The notes below the pieces were generated by a model. The model was not told the origin of the DNA, ran no database searches, and worked only from the letters and a program-made list of their open reading frames with translations. From Schistosoma mansoni (lineage: Eukaryota; Platyhelminthes; Trematoda; Strigeidida; Schistosomatidae): DNA of 64,000 bases. The stretch spans positions 15,078,589-15,142,588 of the forward strand of contig NC_031496.1 in the NCBI RefSeq assembly GCF_000237925.1, written 5' to 3'. Shown piece after piece: positions 37,701-51,609 of this stretch. The translations under genes and the position numbers were made by a program. Position 1 is the stretch's first letter. Every line of letters begins with the position of its first letter.

Positions 37701-39842
37701 TGAAATAATAAAAACAAATTAATTCAATAGAAAATTTTCAACCATCTCCTCCAACAACTGTTACAAATTTTATAAAAACAGTGAACATATAATTGAAACA
37801 TATTATCTTAGTTATCTTACATCGGGAGAATCCTACTCTGGAATCGAAATCCAAGTAAACAGTATACAATCAAAACAACTGAGTGGTAAAGTTTTATCTT
37901 GTGTATACAACACATGTTAATATTTAGCGTCAAGTGATTTAATGTTTTCAACACATGATTAGATAGCTAGAAATCAGTTAAAACTTTAAACCAAATCAAT
38001 TAAGTTATCTAACTTTTATATGTTTCATCAAAATTAGAAATTTGATGAAGACATTTACTGTCTTCTTGCTTAATTACTATGAATTTTATAATTCAGAAAT
38101 GTAAAGGTGCTTCGTATCGAAGACGTGGTACTAGCGTTGTTAAAATGAAATATAATTCACTTGTGATCATGTACATATATATTATAAACATGTACAATTT
38201 ATCTACTGACTTAAGTATCTCTAAATACGTAAGTTGGCAATGTCGAAATCTACAAAACGTCTGTGAGTTTTAATGACATTTCACAAGCACCTTCAAACTC
38301 TTGTTTTGAGATGAGTTTCTGGTCATTATTGTACTGCATTAAAACATTGAAATACAAGTAAATATTTAGCTTTTCCATCTATTTACTGGACAGCACTGAT
38401 ATTGATTTATATTTCTGGCTTTTAATTTACATATAATCAATTATACGTAAATTTCTTGACAGGATCAAGTTTACCTATTAGATTCGCGTTGCCTAATACT
38501 TGTGCTTGAAAACAAGAAACACAAAAATCTGGTACAAGTGACGTTTCATTCACTCCAAAACGTGACGACCTTAGTCCTGAATACACTCACATATATATTG
38601 ATCTTTACACGCACTAGATTATAAATTAGGTAAAGATCATGTATATAAAATTATAACAAACTCTCATGCTGCATGTCACATTGAGCATAGTTACGTTTAT
38701 TTCATACAATGAATATCATTCTGGTTAAAAATAACACTCAAAATGAAACTAATCTTTCATTAAGCAAATTATTGTACTGGAAATAAAACGAATATAATTT
38801 TGAATAGTTTCAATACTGAATTTAAAACCGACAGTAATATTCATTAACAATCAGACTGTATCAAGAAAAAAACGTGATCTGTTTATTTTATTTCCATCAT
38901 ATTCATATCGTGTTTTTTTCAACAGATTTATGAATAAGAAAATGCGATCACTGAAAAAATGCTGTTTACATAGTAAATCGTCAATGTCTAATTTTGTTTC
39001 GAACATAAAATTACATTGGGAAAATGTAATTTATATGTTCAGAATAGCATTAGAACATTTTTGTACATTAAACTGTATGATCGATATTTAATGATATCTA
39101 GAGTAGCAAACAATAACATAAAATTATTGTTACAAGTATCTAGTGAACCACAACTGTTACGTCCATACTTCCATTCTTTTGAAATAAGATTATTGTAAAC
39201 AACCATCCTTGTAACTTACAGAAAAAACAAACTGGAAATTTTACATTGACATAAAAATAACAAAATGAAACAATTCAACTTGTAATTGCAATCTTCTGTG
39301 GTAGAAAAGAAAGTAAGCTACTGAAAAACAACCTGAGTTATCCCATGTTTAAGTCTATCTATCAATGACTTGTGTATCAAAATGTGATAAAACAGTTAAT
39401 AGTTGATTTATTTTAAACAAGTGTGTTTAAAGATTGATTTGATCAGGGTCTTACCAGTTGTTACCAGTTGACAGTTCCTCATTCAGTTAATGATCAAAAA
39501 TTATCTAGAGAAATAGATCCACTGATTTTATTCATAATGGTCAAAATGATACTTCTCAGTAGAATAAAAAACAAATTCAGGAAAAATTCTCTTCAAAAAT
39601 TTAGACTGTTGAATAGAAAAAGGTATAAGAATTATAATTATCGTAATAAATAATGAACGACTACATAAATAAATAAATTGAGATGAGGAAAATCTCTAAT
39701 TTCTCAATGCTTAAACTTAAAATGTTATAATACGTTATAACCTTCATATAATAATTAGTATCTAGCAGTAAAATCCTGTATGTGATTGAATATGCTTACA
39801 TGTCATGCTGTTTACACTCTAATTCTTAATCAAATCAAGTGC
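34716..39842. other. No gene recognised; short TA run near 34.82 kb
   Basis: 5 kb of AT-rich DNA without coding, RNA or repeat signal that I can support. Open frames are short and lack motifs. Confidence 0.5.
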
Positions 39843-39847
39843 CTAAT

Positions 39848-40200
39848 TGTAAGGATGGTTCGTTGGCAAACTCAAGGAACCCTCAAGAAACCCAGTAACA
39901 GCCAAAGACATTCCATCCAATCACCACTAGGGGAACATTCTAGAACGTCGACATGTAGCTTCCCTATTGGATGAATAAGAAGGACCCCCTATGTGCCTAT
40001 TGGCTGTCCGAAATGATGATTTACTTTCAGCCAGAAAACTATAAATACATGAGATTTTTGTGCTATATTTGACACTGTTTTGGGGAATAAAATTCCTACC
40101 CACTAGTCTTCTGTCTTCTCTCTTGTGACGTTGCGGGTTCGATCGTTCAAGTAGTCTAGTAGTACGCAGCATAGCAAGAATCAAAGCTCTAGATATAACA
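39848..40200 (+). mobile_element. Solo LTR with perfect 5-bp target duplication
   Basis: 353 bp starting TGTAAGGATGG and ending GATATAACA, so it has TG…CA ends. CTAAT stands directly before (39843-39847) and after (40201-40205). Inside are a TATA box (TATAAATA, 40040-40047) and an AATAAA signal (40086-40091), about 40 bp apart, giving the U3-R-U5 layout of an LTR on the plus strand. Its base composition is clearly less AT-rich than the surroundings. There is no internal region, so the element is a fossil left by LTR-LTR recombination. The superfamily (Gypsy or BEL/Pao) cannot be told from the LTR. The short frames on either strand here are shadows. Confidence 0.8.
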
Positions 40201-40205
40201 CTAAT

Positions 40206-42700
40206 AATTCAAAGTTCGCACTAATTTTCATCAAAATCGTCATTATTCTTTTGACTACGCGTTGTTTGTCGTGATTTCTTATAAATGTATTTAATTTAAC
40301 TGATACGTTTTAAGAGTAACTTAACGGCCGTCATTAATTTTACCAACACATCCCAGTACATATAAAAGGTACTGTAAAATACAATACAAAAAATTCGCCA
40401 TTTGATTGGAACAATAACCTGATATTTACAAAAATAGTCAATTATACTTTTCTTTTATTACAAACCGGTACCTTTTAAGTAAAGTGTATGCAATAGTGAA
40501 TTCTCAGTTTGTTATAATTTCAATCATTCAAAATGCCAACTATTATTACATAATATAGGCCGGTTATTGTAAAACTTTGTGCAAAGCTTGTTTCATTACA
40601 AAAAAAGCTTTATCTTACATTCAGATCAGAATGAAATTTGTATGATGAAAAAAAGGAGCAGACAATAATATCACAGTAAATAATCACGAGTAACTGACCA
40701 TTCTTTATGTCGACAAATACCTTTTCAGTAATGTTCATTATTTTTAGTTCTATGTTAGTATTTATACATTTATTGAACTCTGTCAGAAAGTCTTTTAATC
40801 TTTCCTTCGATGTTTAAAATGTTATCTTATTCAAAATGTTATACGTGAATACAAAGTCATCCAAAACTGAGTTAATTTTAACATTTATTTATAAAAAGAC
40901 CACTAATAATGCCAAGCATAAATGCATGATGAATTGACTGAAACAGATTCAAAAATCTTATGATGAAGTACAGTCTTGCTAACAGTTTATACCGGTATGT
41001 TTTGCTAGTCAACATTTAGATAATGATAATCAAATTATTTTTCCGTAGTTTGGTACTCTTCAAGAGGACATGTCGACGGGTTTACTTAAGACCATCTTAA
41101 AGAATTTCATTCTAGACAGTAGGTACGACACGCTACATGAATAAATTGAAATAGTCATGATACAGCGTGATCTTCGACCAACTTCATTAGTGTATTAATG
41201 GCTACAGTACCAATAACTAACAGCCACTTGGAATTCTGAATACCTTCTGATGAGAATACAGAAGCTAGAACTTAATGGATGTTTACTGTTGTCCAGTTTT
41301 CAATACTTCGTCAATGACTATCAGTTCATGACGGGAGATAACATCATACTAGAAATATATTTTCTCAAGACACCAAGTTACATTTCTTAATTTATAAATA
41401 CATACATAAATTAATATCTTATTACTTAAAATGGTGTTCTTCAGAAAATTGTTGTTCATCGTACGACAACTACGGTGTCAGTTTATGAACTTTGTTTATT
41501 TTCTACTTTATTCATATGATTTAACATGACCTGTCAACCTTGACCTATTAAAAATCGTAAACACAGAATATTTGTGATACTAAATAGAGTGTCTGAACCT
41601 AAATTTATATAGTATTATAATAAAGAACTGTTATAATTATTTTTAAAATAGATACACTTCAAATTTTATTACAAATATAAATTCCGGTCGAAAAAATGGT
41701 CTGAATTATACATGAACGCAACACCATACAACACGTATCACAAATTTATATTGATTGGCGTAAATAAAGAACTGCTTCGTTGTAGTAGCAGACATTTTGG
41801 TAGTGTGTAACCCACAAGAATAAAAACCTCAGGAATTTCAGGCATCTTAGAATACTGAATTTAGTTCTTAAACATGTCAAGCATACCTCATTCACAATCA
41901 GTTCATACCTATAACTTAGGTAAGTTAAAAAATAAATCCTTATATTACCTTCTACGTACTTTGTCAATTTAGAAAAAAAACTTTTGATCAAACAGAAAGC
42001 GTATGTAAATGCTTTCCGATGGTTAATTTACCTAAAACACTATTTGAAACATTTCTTTATGCAGAATTCTATTATCTTCTACAATTAAGCCTGAAATTGT
42101 TGTAGAAATTCATGTGATATTTAACAAAATAATTATTGTGTCAATACACTTAATAAACTACAAGTAGTTCAAACTTTTTCTGTGTATCCTGTACAGTGAA
42201 ACAACAGAAAAATAAGAACTAATTAATTTAATTATAAGTTACCTGAATTATTGTAAGATATAAAGTCATATCATTTTGCCAATTTTTTTTACTCTTCGTC
42301 AATCATAACATTCATTAACAGTATGAACTTAAACATTCAATCTTAAATACTCTTAACAGTCAGATCATTCTAGGCTGAACCCTTTTATTAAGAAACAAAT
42401 TTATTGTAATTCAGTAGCTTGGGAAAATACACACGTTTATTAAGAAATGTATTCTCTATGATATCAATTTAGTAAGACTCCAATTCCAAAATAGGCATGT
42501 CTAAAATCCCATTTTTCTATAGATAGAATTAATATATTTACGCTTTGAATGTTTTACATAATAAGTTTGTGTCACATTCTGTAGTTCTCAAATTATGCAC
42601 CAGGAGATAAATAGCCAGTCATATTCATGAATCACATTGTATTCAAGATTCAAACTAACTTGCTTTGTCTATTTAAAAGTTATATTATTTTAACTATTCT
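40206..42700. other. No gene recognised
   Basis: AT-rich DNA. A minus-strand frame near 41.75-41.99 kb has no recognisable motif. Confidence 0.5.
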
Positions 42701-42708
42701 AAAGAATA

Positions 42709-43080
42709 GAGTTGAGATCATGAGTCAATTGAAGCTAGACCACAGTGGAAAACCTGGAAGCACTGGACGGCCTATTCGTCCTATTGTAGGACTCCTCAGT
42801 GGCAGTGCGCATACACGATCCCGTATCACAAGATTTGGACCCAGGACCTACCAGTCTCGCGCCAGAGCACTTAACCGATAGACCACTGAGCCGGTATCCA
42901 ACGGTGTTAATGTCTAACTTCAACCAATCCACGAAGTTTGAGCAACCTTTCACCAATTGTCTTCAGTGAGTTGATATCTTTACAACAGACTTGGTTGAAC
43001 TCCACTGGTCACTGCTTCCCACTAGAACTCAAGGAAATATCTATTGAAGTCAGTCACTAGTGAGCATATGATTATAAATC
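42709..43080 (-). mobile_element. tRNA-headed hammerhead SINE with body segment
   Basis: Minus-strand copy with all internal parts. From right to left on the plus strand: body (about 42900-43080), tRNA-like head (A box as CGATAGACCACTGAGC; B box as AGATTTGGACCCAGG), hammerhead (about 42756-42812) and 3' end (GTCAATTGAAGCTAGACCAC). The hammerhead keeps stem I GCACTG/CAGTGC, CTGAGGA, stem II GTCC/GGAC and GTC, but has a 3-base insertion before the core and GAAT in place of GAAA. The frames on either strand here are shadows. Confidence 0.8.
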
Positions 43081-43087
43081 AGAAGGG

Positions 43088-43245
43088 AATTTTGTGGATG
43101 TTTTAGTAATTTTATAGTTTAAATCATTAGTAAATTGAAGCTAGACCACCATAATAGGACGAAACGGCCGTCCAGTGCTTCCAGGTTTTCCATGGTGGTC
43201 TAGTTTCAAATGACTCATGATTTCAACTACCTAAAAGTTATATAA
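43088..43245 (+). mobile_element. Internally deleted SINE with inverted ends
   Basis: Starts with the outer inverted repeat (AAGGGAATTTTGTGGATG), reaches GAAGCTAGACCACC, then jumps directly to the hammerhead 3' half (ATAATAGGACGAAACGGCCG then TCCAGTGCTTCC) and the 3' end. It lies tail-on to the minus-strand copy at 42.7-43.08 kb. Confidence 0.75.
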
Positions 43246-43795
43246 TTTTAACTATTCTAATCAAGTTAAAATTTATTAGGTACTTGCAGTACTTATAGTC
43301 ACATACTTTCCTTAAATTGAAAATGGGGGAAATCAAATTGAACTTATAAAGATCAAAATTTAGATTTTTAATTTTTGTTAACAGTTTAAATCAATAAAAT
43401 CTGATTGAAAAACTGTCAAATAATCAATAGAATGATAAATTGATCCGTAATTTAATTTAATTTCGAAAATCAATCATTGATGTAAATCAATGAGTCATAA
43501 AATTGATCAAACAATCTTCTAGTTAAACTTGATTATTTATTTTATTTTAATTTTTGTTTAACAGAATATGAACTGAAATGAAAAAAAATACAAAAAAATT
43601 GCTTTGGGATTTAATGTTTAATAATAATAAATAAAAGTAATTGTTTGTATACTCTAATTCATCCTTGCTGTGTTCTGTCCGATAGACTGTTGAATTAATA
43701 ATGTTTCAGCTTTATTTTACTATTTCATTTCACTTGTATTTCTTTTTTACTAATTAAGTTTACTTGGCTGGGCGAAATTGGAAAAGCGGAAAACT
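43246..43795. other. No gene recognised
   Basis: AT-rich DNA between SINE copies. Confidence 0.5.
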
Positions 43796-43796
43796 T

Positions 43797-43975
43797 TCAT
43801 ATAGTTAAGATCGTGAGTCAATTTAAGCTAGATTACCATGGAAAACCTGGAAGCACTGGACGGCCGTTTCGTTCTACTGTGGGACTCCTCTGCAGTGCGC
43901 ATCCACGATCCCACCTCGCGAGATTCCAACCCAGGACCTACCACTCTCGCGCTAGAGCACTTAACTAACTGGTTA
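43797..43975 (-). mobile_element. tRNA-headed hammerhead SINE, well conserved
   Basis: Minus-strand copy from the 3' end (GTGAGTCAATTTAAGCTAGA) through the hammerhead (43853-43898) to the B box (GAGATTCCAACCCAGG) and part of the A-box side, where it stops. This is the third copy in 1.3 kb. The minus-strand frame across it is a shadow. Confidence 0.8.
43853..43898 (-). ncRNA. Hammerhead ribozyme, nearly complete
   Basis: On the minus strand: GCACTG (stem I), CAGAGGA (one base off CUGANGA), GTCC-CACAGTA-GAAC (stem II with one mismatch), GAAA, CGGCCG, TC, CAGTGC (stem I closing, 6 pairs). The segment ACGGCCGT is a perfect palindrome where helix III belongs. One core substitution probably inactivates it. 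Confidence 0.7.
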
Positions 43976-46900
43976 AGAAAGAAATTACAATCTGTAAAAT
44001 GATATTGGTTATGAGTTAAATATGATTTAACTATTAAAAATAGAATGATTTCTATATTGAGCAAAGACGGATAGAATTATTTCATTTATATTTGTACATA
44101 ATTTGCAATGATTTTGACCAGTTCGGTTAACACAGAAAAATTCATTGATGAAGAATTGTATATGTTTTATTGAAGAAAATGATTTGTTTTAGTGAAACTG
44201 CTATGACATCCAATCGACTGTAACCATTTAGCATCACTTAGCACATTTGTCATAATGCGACTTAATTAGTAGATAATGATCAATCCTAAGGGTTAAAGAG
44301 CAACATTCCTTAGTTAGTTAGTATACAACATTGCTTCAACTGTCATACTAATTGATCATTTAACTAAATATCATTATCAACCAGTGTGAATCAACTTTAG
44401 CATCAATATGAATAACGATTAAGTGAACAAGGAAGTGACTGAAACAAAATATGCTTAATTATTAATGAGTCTGCTTAAAACTGTTTAGCTTAAATGATCT
44501 GACTTTTGTGTATGCGCATAATTTCAAATTAGGTGTACATTAAACGACTCTCTCTACTCAGTTTTTATAGCCATTAACGATAATAAATTCAAATGCATAA
44601 TATTTAAGATCTGTTTGAACACTAAGTGTTGTGATTGATATAATTACATCAGCTTTCTACAATTGACCAGAATGATAGCTAAATGATGAACATGTAACCA
44701 TCTATGTGTATGAGTCTAGCAATTGCCACACACTATATTCCTTCTAATTATGGTAAAACTAGAAATCATAGGTAACAATTATATCTGCTAGCAACCAGTA
44801 ATAAGTTATAATATACTTGTAACCAAGAGATAAACAGATCGTCTATCATTACACAACTAAAAACAGCACCAATATTATGATGTGATATTTCCCGAAACGA
44901 ACACACATACTGTTTTACAATTTTAAGTATAGTTTCAAAGACTTATTTGAATGGTACGTTCAAAACAAGTGAGAAATAATTTGTTCTCCAAAACCTTCAA
45001 AAGTGTTTTTCACTGCTATTTTACATTAACTAGTTTTCACAAAAGTTATTTTATCTTTTCCGAAAAATCACTTCTCATTAAATGCATGTTATTAATGATG
45101 TCTTTTGGGGTCATTAAATAAACCAATATATTTGTTTGTTTGAAAATAAACATATACAAAGTGGAATTGTAAAATATTATTACCTATTTGGTGACTAACT
45201 ATTGCACTGTTTCAACATTGATGGGGAATAAAATTCATAAAATTACTTTTGTATATGGTACACTGGGAATATAACATTTCTAGATAGAAATCTAATTTTA
45301 AGAACCCTATTAGGTATAATCATTTTCCTCTTCATAATGAATTATGGCTTAGAATGGAATTTATTCAATAGGTGAATCCTATTTCTGACTATCGTATACA
45401 TCTAGAAACAGACATTGTGGTCATAAAGAATATAAAACCCAGAATACAGATTATTAGTTGATTTTATTCGATTAATAGGCGGCTGTCACAACATAACCAC
45501 TATATCTTGCCGTTATCCAAAACAAGACGGACTTCATAACCAGTCTATTTTCACTCTGCTTTTAAAATTGTTGTAAGATATGTAACTGTTCGCCAAACTA
45601 ACTTTCATGTAAACATTACTGATTATAAGACTAATGATGTGAAGACTGATTGTCTTTACACATAGACAGCATATATTTTTACACTCAATTTGGCTTAAAA
45701 TATTGTACAAATGCAATTTTAGCTCTTCAAAGTCAATCTTTATTATTTAATTTAACAATATTTAGTTGGTTATTAAACGTAAATTAAAACAAGTCAGTAT
45801 AGCCATTGAAGTAATTTCACTGAAATACATCCATCAGTATTCAAATTATGATTTTAATCAATACTTTATTGGTTTGAAAATCATTCGGATGATTTAAAAA
45901 GAAAATTAGGGGGTGTAAAAAGTTGAATCAGACTAAGAAAAATAAACTTTTTTTATTTATTCACAGAAATAAGAATGACAGAGGGATTTATTCATATTTC
46001 GTTCAGTTTGCTTGTTTTACTGGAATGAAGTTATTTTTTTGTTTATTTTAGAAATATGATTCATTAGGTGGATGGTGAAAAAGACAGGATAAAGAAGAAT
46101 AAATGTGTAAAACAAAAGTCTGAACTGTTCACTTTCTCTTAAACATAATTTTTTAGTTGAGATTTTGTATGGGGCTTGACGTCGTTTAAGACAAGGGAGA
46201 TTCAGACATTGTGTAGTCTAAATGTAGGATCCAGTAATGGTCAAAGTCTGTTTCACACACAGTCAGACATAAAGAATCTGATTTCGATGTTAGAAAATTT
46301 TTACTGTGGGTTAATGAAGAGTCTTCAAGTATTTCAAACAAATTATCTAGCATCCTCTTGGTTTGAAATAGTTCATCAATTTATGCAATTTTAGTAAGAA
46401 AACTAACTTCGAATTCCACACTCTCACCAGATCAGTAAGAAATATCTTTGTACGTAACTTACTCTGATACTTTCGCATTTACTGGTGAATCTCATAACTT
46501 AGTCATAACTTATAGTCTTTGAGTTGTTTTGTAACTTAGTTAGTATTATCCTCTAAGTCAATCAATAACTATGTGGCCGCATGATAGTGTTGCTGTCCAT
46601 ACGTAGTAAGATGAAGAAATCAACTTAGAGGCCAGGAAGGAATCACTGAAGTGATAAGATGAAAAGTTAATTTATCATTGAGAATTGTGAATTCGACTTA
46701 TGAAAAGCTTTCAGAATAAAGTAAAGAAATAAAAACCAATCTAATTCACCGTCATTAGGCTTTAAAAATTTCCCTTTTGATGTTGGAAGCAAACTTGGAG
46801 GATACATGTTTTTGTCTACTTTTAAAGATTCAGAGAAAATGCTTTTCGCTATAATACACTGGTGTGAATAAGCTATTAGACAAACAGTTTTCAATTTCTG

Positions 46901-49900
46901 AAACGTTGATTTCCTACACGTCATAAATGGTAAACATGGTAAATACTATGCCTTCTGAAGGACATATGTACATAATTCATGTTGCAGAAACATGACTTGA
47001 GGAATGCCTCATTGTGTAAATTTTAAGTTCAAAGTAATGTTTTAGTGATATAAAGGAGGCCCGTTCTGAAAGTATCTTTACAATCTACACTCTTTTTTTT
47101 AGATAAAAATGATATCGTTAAGCGTCGAACAGGGTTGATTGATCAACAGTTTAACTAAAGTCATGAAAATGTAATATTTCTTAAAACATCATATAAGCTA
47201 AGTGAACACTCAGTAGTTGTGATTTGGATAATTCAATAGATCTATGTCATGAATAAAAAACATACTTCATAAAATAAATCCACACAAACCCTGGTTGTTT
47301 TTAAGCTTTCGTGATTATCCTCATGTGAAGGGGAAGAGTCCTAAACTCATATGTCCGACTTGTGTTTACATACATGTATTTTGCGTTTAGGCGATGATGA
47401 ACTACGTTATCCGCTAAACCCATTTCTGAACGAAGTGTCAAACATAACCTATTTGGACGTTTCATGATTATTCTAAGAAAAGAAATCTATTTAATTATTT
47501 TGCTGAGCCAAACCTCACTTTTGTACATACTTTTTGTATCTTTATCGGATTCAGCTCGTCAAAATATCCGCTTGCATTCAGATTTATTTCATCAAGGGAA
47601 CTAAAAACATTCAACATAGTTTTCTCTAGTATGTTTGAATATGTTTCGACAAAGCATGATTGACATAATGACCGAATTTTTCACACACTTAGTAGGTCAC
47701 ACTATCTAGTGAGATTTATTCACGTAATATACAAATAAAAGGAAACGTATTTTAAAGGCGTTTGTTGTTTTTCTTGTTGACCTCTTTCGAACTTCAGGTA
47801 CCCTAATAACATGTGAACTGGGTATTAGTCATTTATTTTAACACGCATTTGGTGATGTAACGACTTTGAAAATGTTAGCTTTTGAAACACAAAATCGTAA
47901 AACGAAAATGACAAATCTCCTATTTAGGGAGATATTTTGTAAATAAATATTCGAATTGTTACTAAACTTTAAGAAATCACCCTGTAAACGAATCTTTATG
48001 GACATTATAGTATACAAAGTAACATATATAAGTTACTTTAAGTTATGGAAAAAGTGAAATACTTACTTCTGTATTGGAAAGAGTTATCAGGAAAATTCAT
48101 AATCGCATTCTTTACAATCCTCAAACATCTCTTCTCAAGCTGACCAGTTTTAAATTCTATTTAATCTGTAAAAATATTTACAGAGAGAAGAAAATGATGA
48201 CGTGGAATAAGTATATTTTTTTCAGCACGCAAAATAATGTACTGAAAGTATGTTTACTTGATAAGAGGGATTTAATTCTAACTTTATGAAACAAGATAAG
48301 CAAAGTTATATTAAATGAAAGTGCGTAATTTTACGCTCACCACATTTCGTTTTTAGCATACATTATTTAGAGCTGAATATAGAATGATTAAGATTTCCCG
48401 CTTTCTACTGGTGTTGTTTACGTTTACACATAGTCGCTTTTTATACATTCACAGATCCTGTTTATTCAGTTTTTAAAGTTGATCTTTGACGTTACTCGAA
48501 GTTTACTCCAATTACCACTGAAGTGGATATTTAATCAAAAGGTCATAATTGAAGAAAGGTTTAAATCCAATCTACTTAACAAAAAGCAGGTGATTTATTC
48601 CTTTACACGACAAATTGCTGTTTTTGAAGTTACGCATACAAGACGAGGTAAAAAAAAACACCCTTTACACTCAACAACTCATCACGCTTAAAATGATTTC
48701 ATTTCTACTAGAATAAACCTTCAGAGACGTCTGTCGTTTCGGTTTTCTTTAGTTGCTTCACTATACTTTATTCATATTTATGGCATTCTAAGAGCTACAG
48801 TTAGCTTTGTCACACCTTCAAATTCATCATACACTTCTGAAAACATTACATTTCATATCACAAGTTTAGAAGCGGAATTAAGGATTGAGTAAAAGGTTAT
48901 TGAAAATAATCTTAGACCAATCTTTGATGTGTATGAACTAAATTAATTTCAAAACTTCCACCGTAAAATGTGGTATATAAAGGAGAATTAACCTGACATG
49001 ATAATCAATTTTGTTGTCTTTGGTAAACACAGCAGATAATACATGTTTTATCTGCATTCCTCATGACTGCAATCATCATGTAATGAAGAACCTAGAAAAT
49101 TCAATACAACAGTGATAGTACAATAATGTTTGATTTAAACTGTCTCTGTTAACTATTCAAAGTGGTTTGATCTTGTTCCTCCACATTTGCTTTTAGAGAA
49201 GCTTTATGTACGCAAATTATCTGGAAGGTGTTGTTTAAATCTTTAATGCAGCAGAATAATTCCAAACCGTTGGTGATAGATGTACATCAGTCGAAATGGA
49301 ACGTAACCATCACTTTGTGCCAGTAACTTTGACTCAAATGAGTGTTACCTAAAAACTAGTAGATATCGCCTTTTGAGATAGTTCAAATCCAACAAACTTC
49401 CTCTCGAAGAAAATGTTGAATAATGCTTTTTATGTTGGGAGTGTTTATTGATGTTTACTAAAAATTAGTTCCTAAATTTTCAGTCCATTGTTTCATTTAG
49501 AAACACAGATCAAAACAAGTCAACCTTATGCTTTGTTGACAAATATCCACTCTATTCATTCGTTTCAATATACTACATTTTTGTGAGTCAAAAGTCCTTT
49601 CTTTTTAACAATATTTCGGTGCTTAGCCACTAGGATTTGTTTCAAAACTATTTACGAATTTCTGTCCCGTTGAATACAAATTGTACTATTGATTGTTTTG
49701 ACTTTAAGTGTTTTTCAAATGAAACCCATCATGGTGTGACAAATTTTCAAAACTATTTTACCACTTGTCGGTTGAATAATCACGAATGTTGCACGTCAGT
49801 TGTCACCATTATAAAGCGTTGGTTAGCTGCTAATTTCAATAGTCGTGTAAGAAATCGATGTATGAGCCGGAACACGATTACAATCAAAAACACTCAAGCA

Positions 49901-51345
49901 AATGTAAGAAAAACACGTCATCATTTGTCCGGTTTTGCTTGAAGCCGTAGTCAAATCATGGAAAAGTTAGTAAGATTTGAAAATATAGTCATTCGTTTTA
50001 GCACGGATGTCAAAGAGAATGAGAATATGAGCACCATGGTCAAAAGATAAGGTTAGAAGATTCACACAACTAGCCTAGGTCATACAATTTCTGTAGTCTC
50101 AAAATCACTCTCCAGTGAACACAAACGTTGTCTGTAGCCTGACAGATTTTCATCACTGAGCGCCGAGGTTAGTAGTGATAAAGTGCTCACATTGTGCTTA
50201 TGTGAAATGGCAATTGGTGTGTACGTGACTCCCCGCTTCAATCTGATTTATACCTTAACAAGAACCCTTGGTGCTCTGCTGTCTTTAAACTCTGATTTGG
50301 TCTTTAGCTATCAGGATGCATTTGTATGGACTCAGAAGTTTCCTAAGACATACATTACAATCAATACTACAACTTATTTCAGCTCAACTCCCTCAGGATA
50401 TATGGTCGTTCACTAGGCAGGTTGTAATAATGTTATGCACTTTCCACAAAATCGTACAGTTTGCCATTTTTGAAAATCAACTAATAATAACGTTTTCGAT
50501 TAAAAGTTGTTTTGAGTTCATATTCGTCATTTGGCGTCACAGGCATTTTATATGTGGACCATGGACGCTCGCAAAGGTACACTCCAAAGTCTTACACTTT
50601 ACGTCTCTCTTCAGGATTCTTATGGAAAACATATCTGCATACTGTATAAAAATTCTTAAGATCTATCTGTGTTAAAGTTTCAACGATCACTGTACATTGC
50701 ATGCGTAATTTAAATGACATCATATCATTTGAATGAAAAGTAGCTTATTTTTATATAAGCTGCCTAGCTATGATATGTAATGGTAAGTTGACATGGCATT
50801 TACAAAGCTATAACTGAATTCATCGATCTTAATATACTATTTTTCGAGATAATTTTACGAGAGATTCCCCAGTAGTTAGAATGTAATCGGAATTAATGAG
50901 TAAGTTCAAGCAAATGTGCACACTAGAAAATTTCCAGTCTGAAAAAACTTTGCTATAGTACTTCAAATACACGTTCATGTGTCAAAGACACAGATTTTAC
51001 CCAACATATTCATGGTCCGACGACCATTTCCTATAAAGCCTACTCTCACACTCAACTAATAACGCAACATGAAAAGTTACTCACTTAAATTCGCGTGAGT
51101 TAAAGTTAGTGCAATTCGAACAAGTCAAACAAATTCAAGAATGAAATAAGTAACTGCGAAGTTAATTACATTAGTTACTTGCTTTACAAACTCTAATTTC
51201 TTGACAAACTTTCAGAGATCGAGTTTATAAAGTATTATCTCAACGTCACACTTTGTCTTTTAAAATTACTGTTCTCACTGAATCTATTTCTTAAGCTTTA
51301 ACAAAATGGGATTCTGAGTGTAGTTGAAACAGACTATGGGTTCTC
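43976..51345. other. No gene recognised with confidence
   Basis: 7.4 kb with somewhat more mixed composition toward 46-51 kb but no recognisable domain. Open frames at 46.18-46.39, 46.67-46.92, 48.07-48.69, 49.64-49.94 and 50.18-50.68 kb have plausible composition but no motif I can name. They could be parts of unrecognised exons or chance. Confidence 0.4.
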
Positions 51346-51366
51346 CTTTGTCTTTTTCCCCGGCAG

Positions 51367-51609
51367 TTGAAACAAAAAGAATTAAAGAAAGCGTTGGAAG
51401 GTCATAATGAAGTGCTATTCCTAGTCCCTAAGTTCGATGACTCAAAGAAGTTACCTGCACTCCTTCATTCAGCTGTTGATTCCAAGAGCTCACTACTCGC
51501 ATGGTCTAGAACTTATGCCTACATGAGATATATTTTCTTATCAGTGACACCAGTGAATACTTCTAACGACTTGTCTAGTATAGCAGCAATTGTTCGTCTG
51601 CTAGATTAA
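51367..51609 (+). CDS. Possible exon of an unidentified protein gene
   Basis: The frame is open from a strong 3' splice-site-like stretch (pyrimidine-rich, ending CCCCGGCAG at about 51366) to a TAA at about 51609. It would encode about 80 residues beginning LKQKELKKALEGHNEVLFLV, including LPALLHSAVDSKSSLLAWSR. Base composition is visibly less AT-rich than the flanks and the codons look natural. I do not recognise the family. It could be a last exon of a host gene, part of a decayed transposon, or chance. No upstream partner exon was identified. Confidence 0.35.
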   Translation: MKQKELKKALEGHNEVLFLVPKFDDSKKLPALLHSAVDSKSSLLAWSRTYAYMRYIFLSVTPVNTSNDLSSIAAIVRLLD

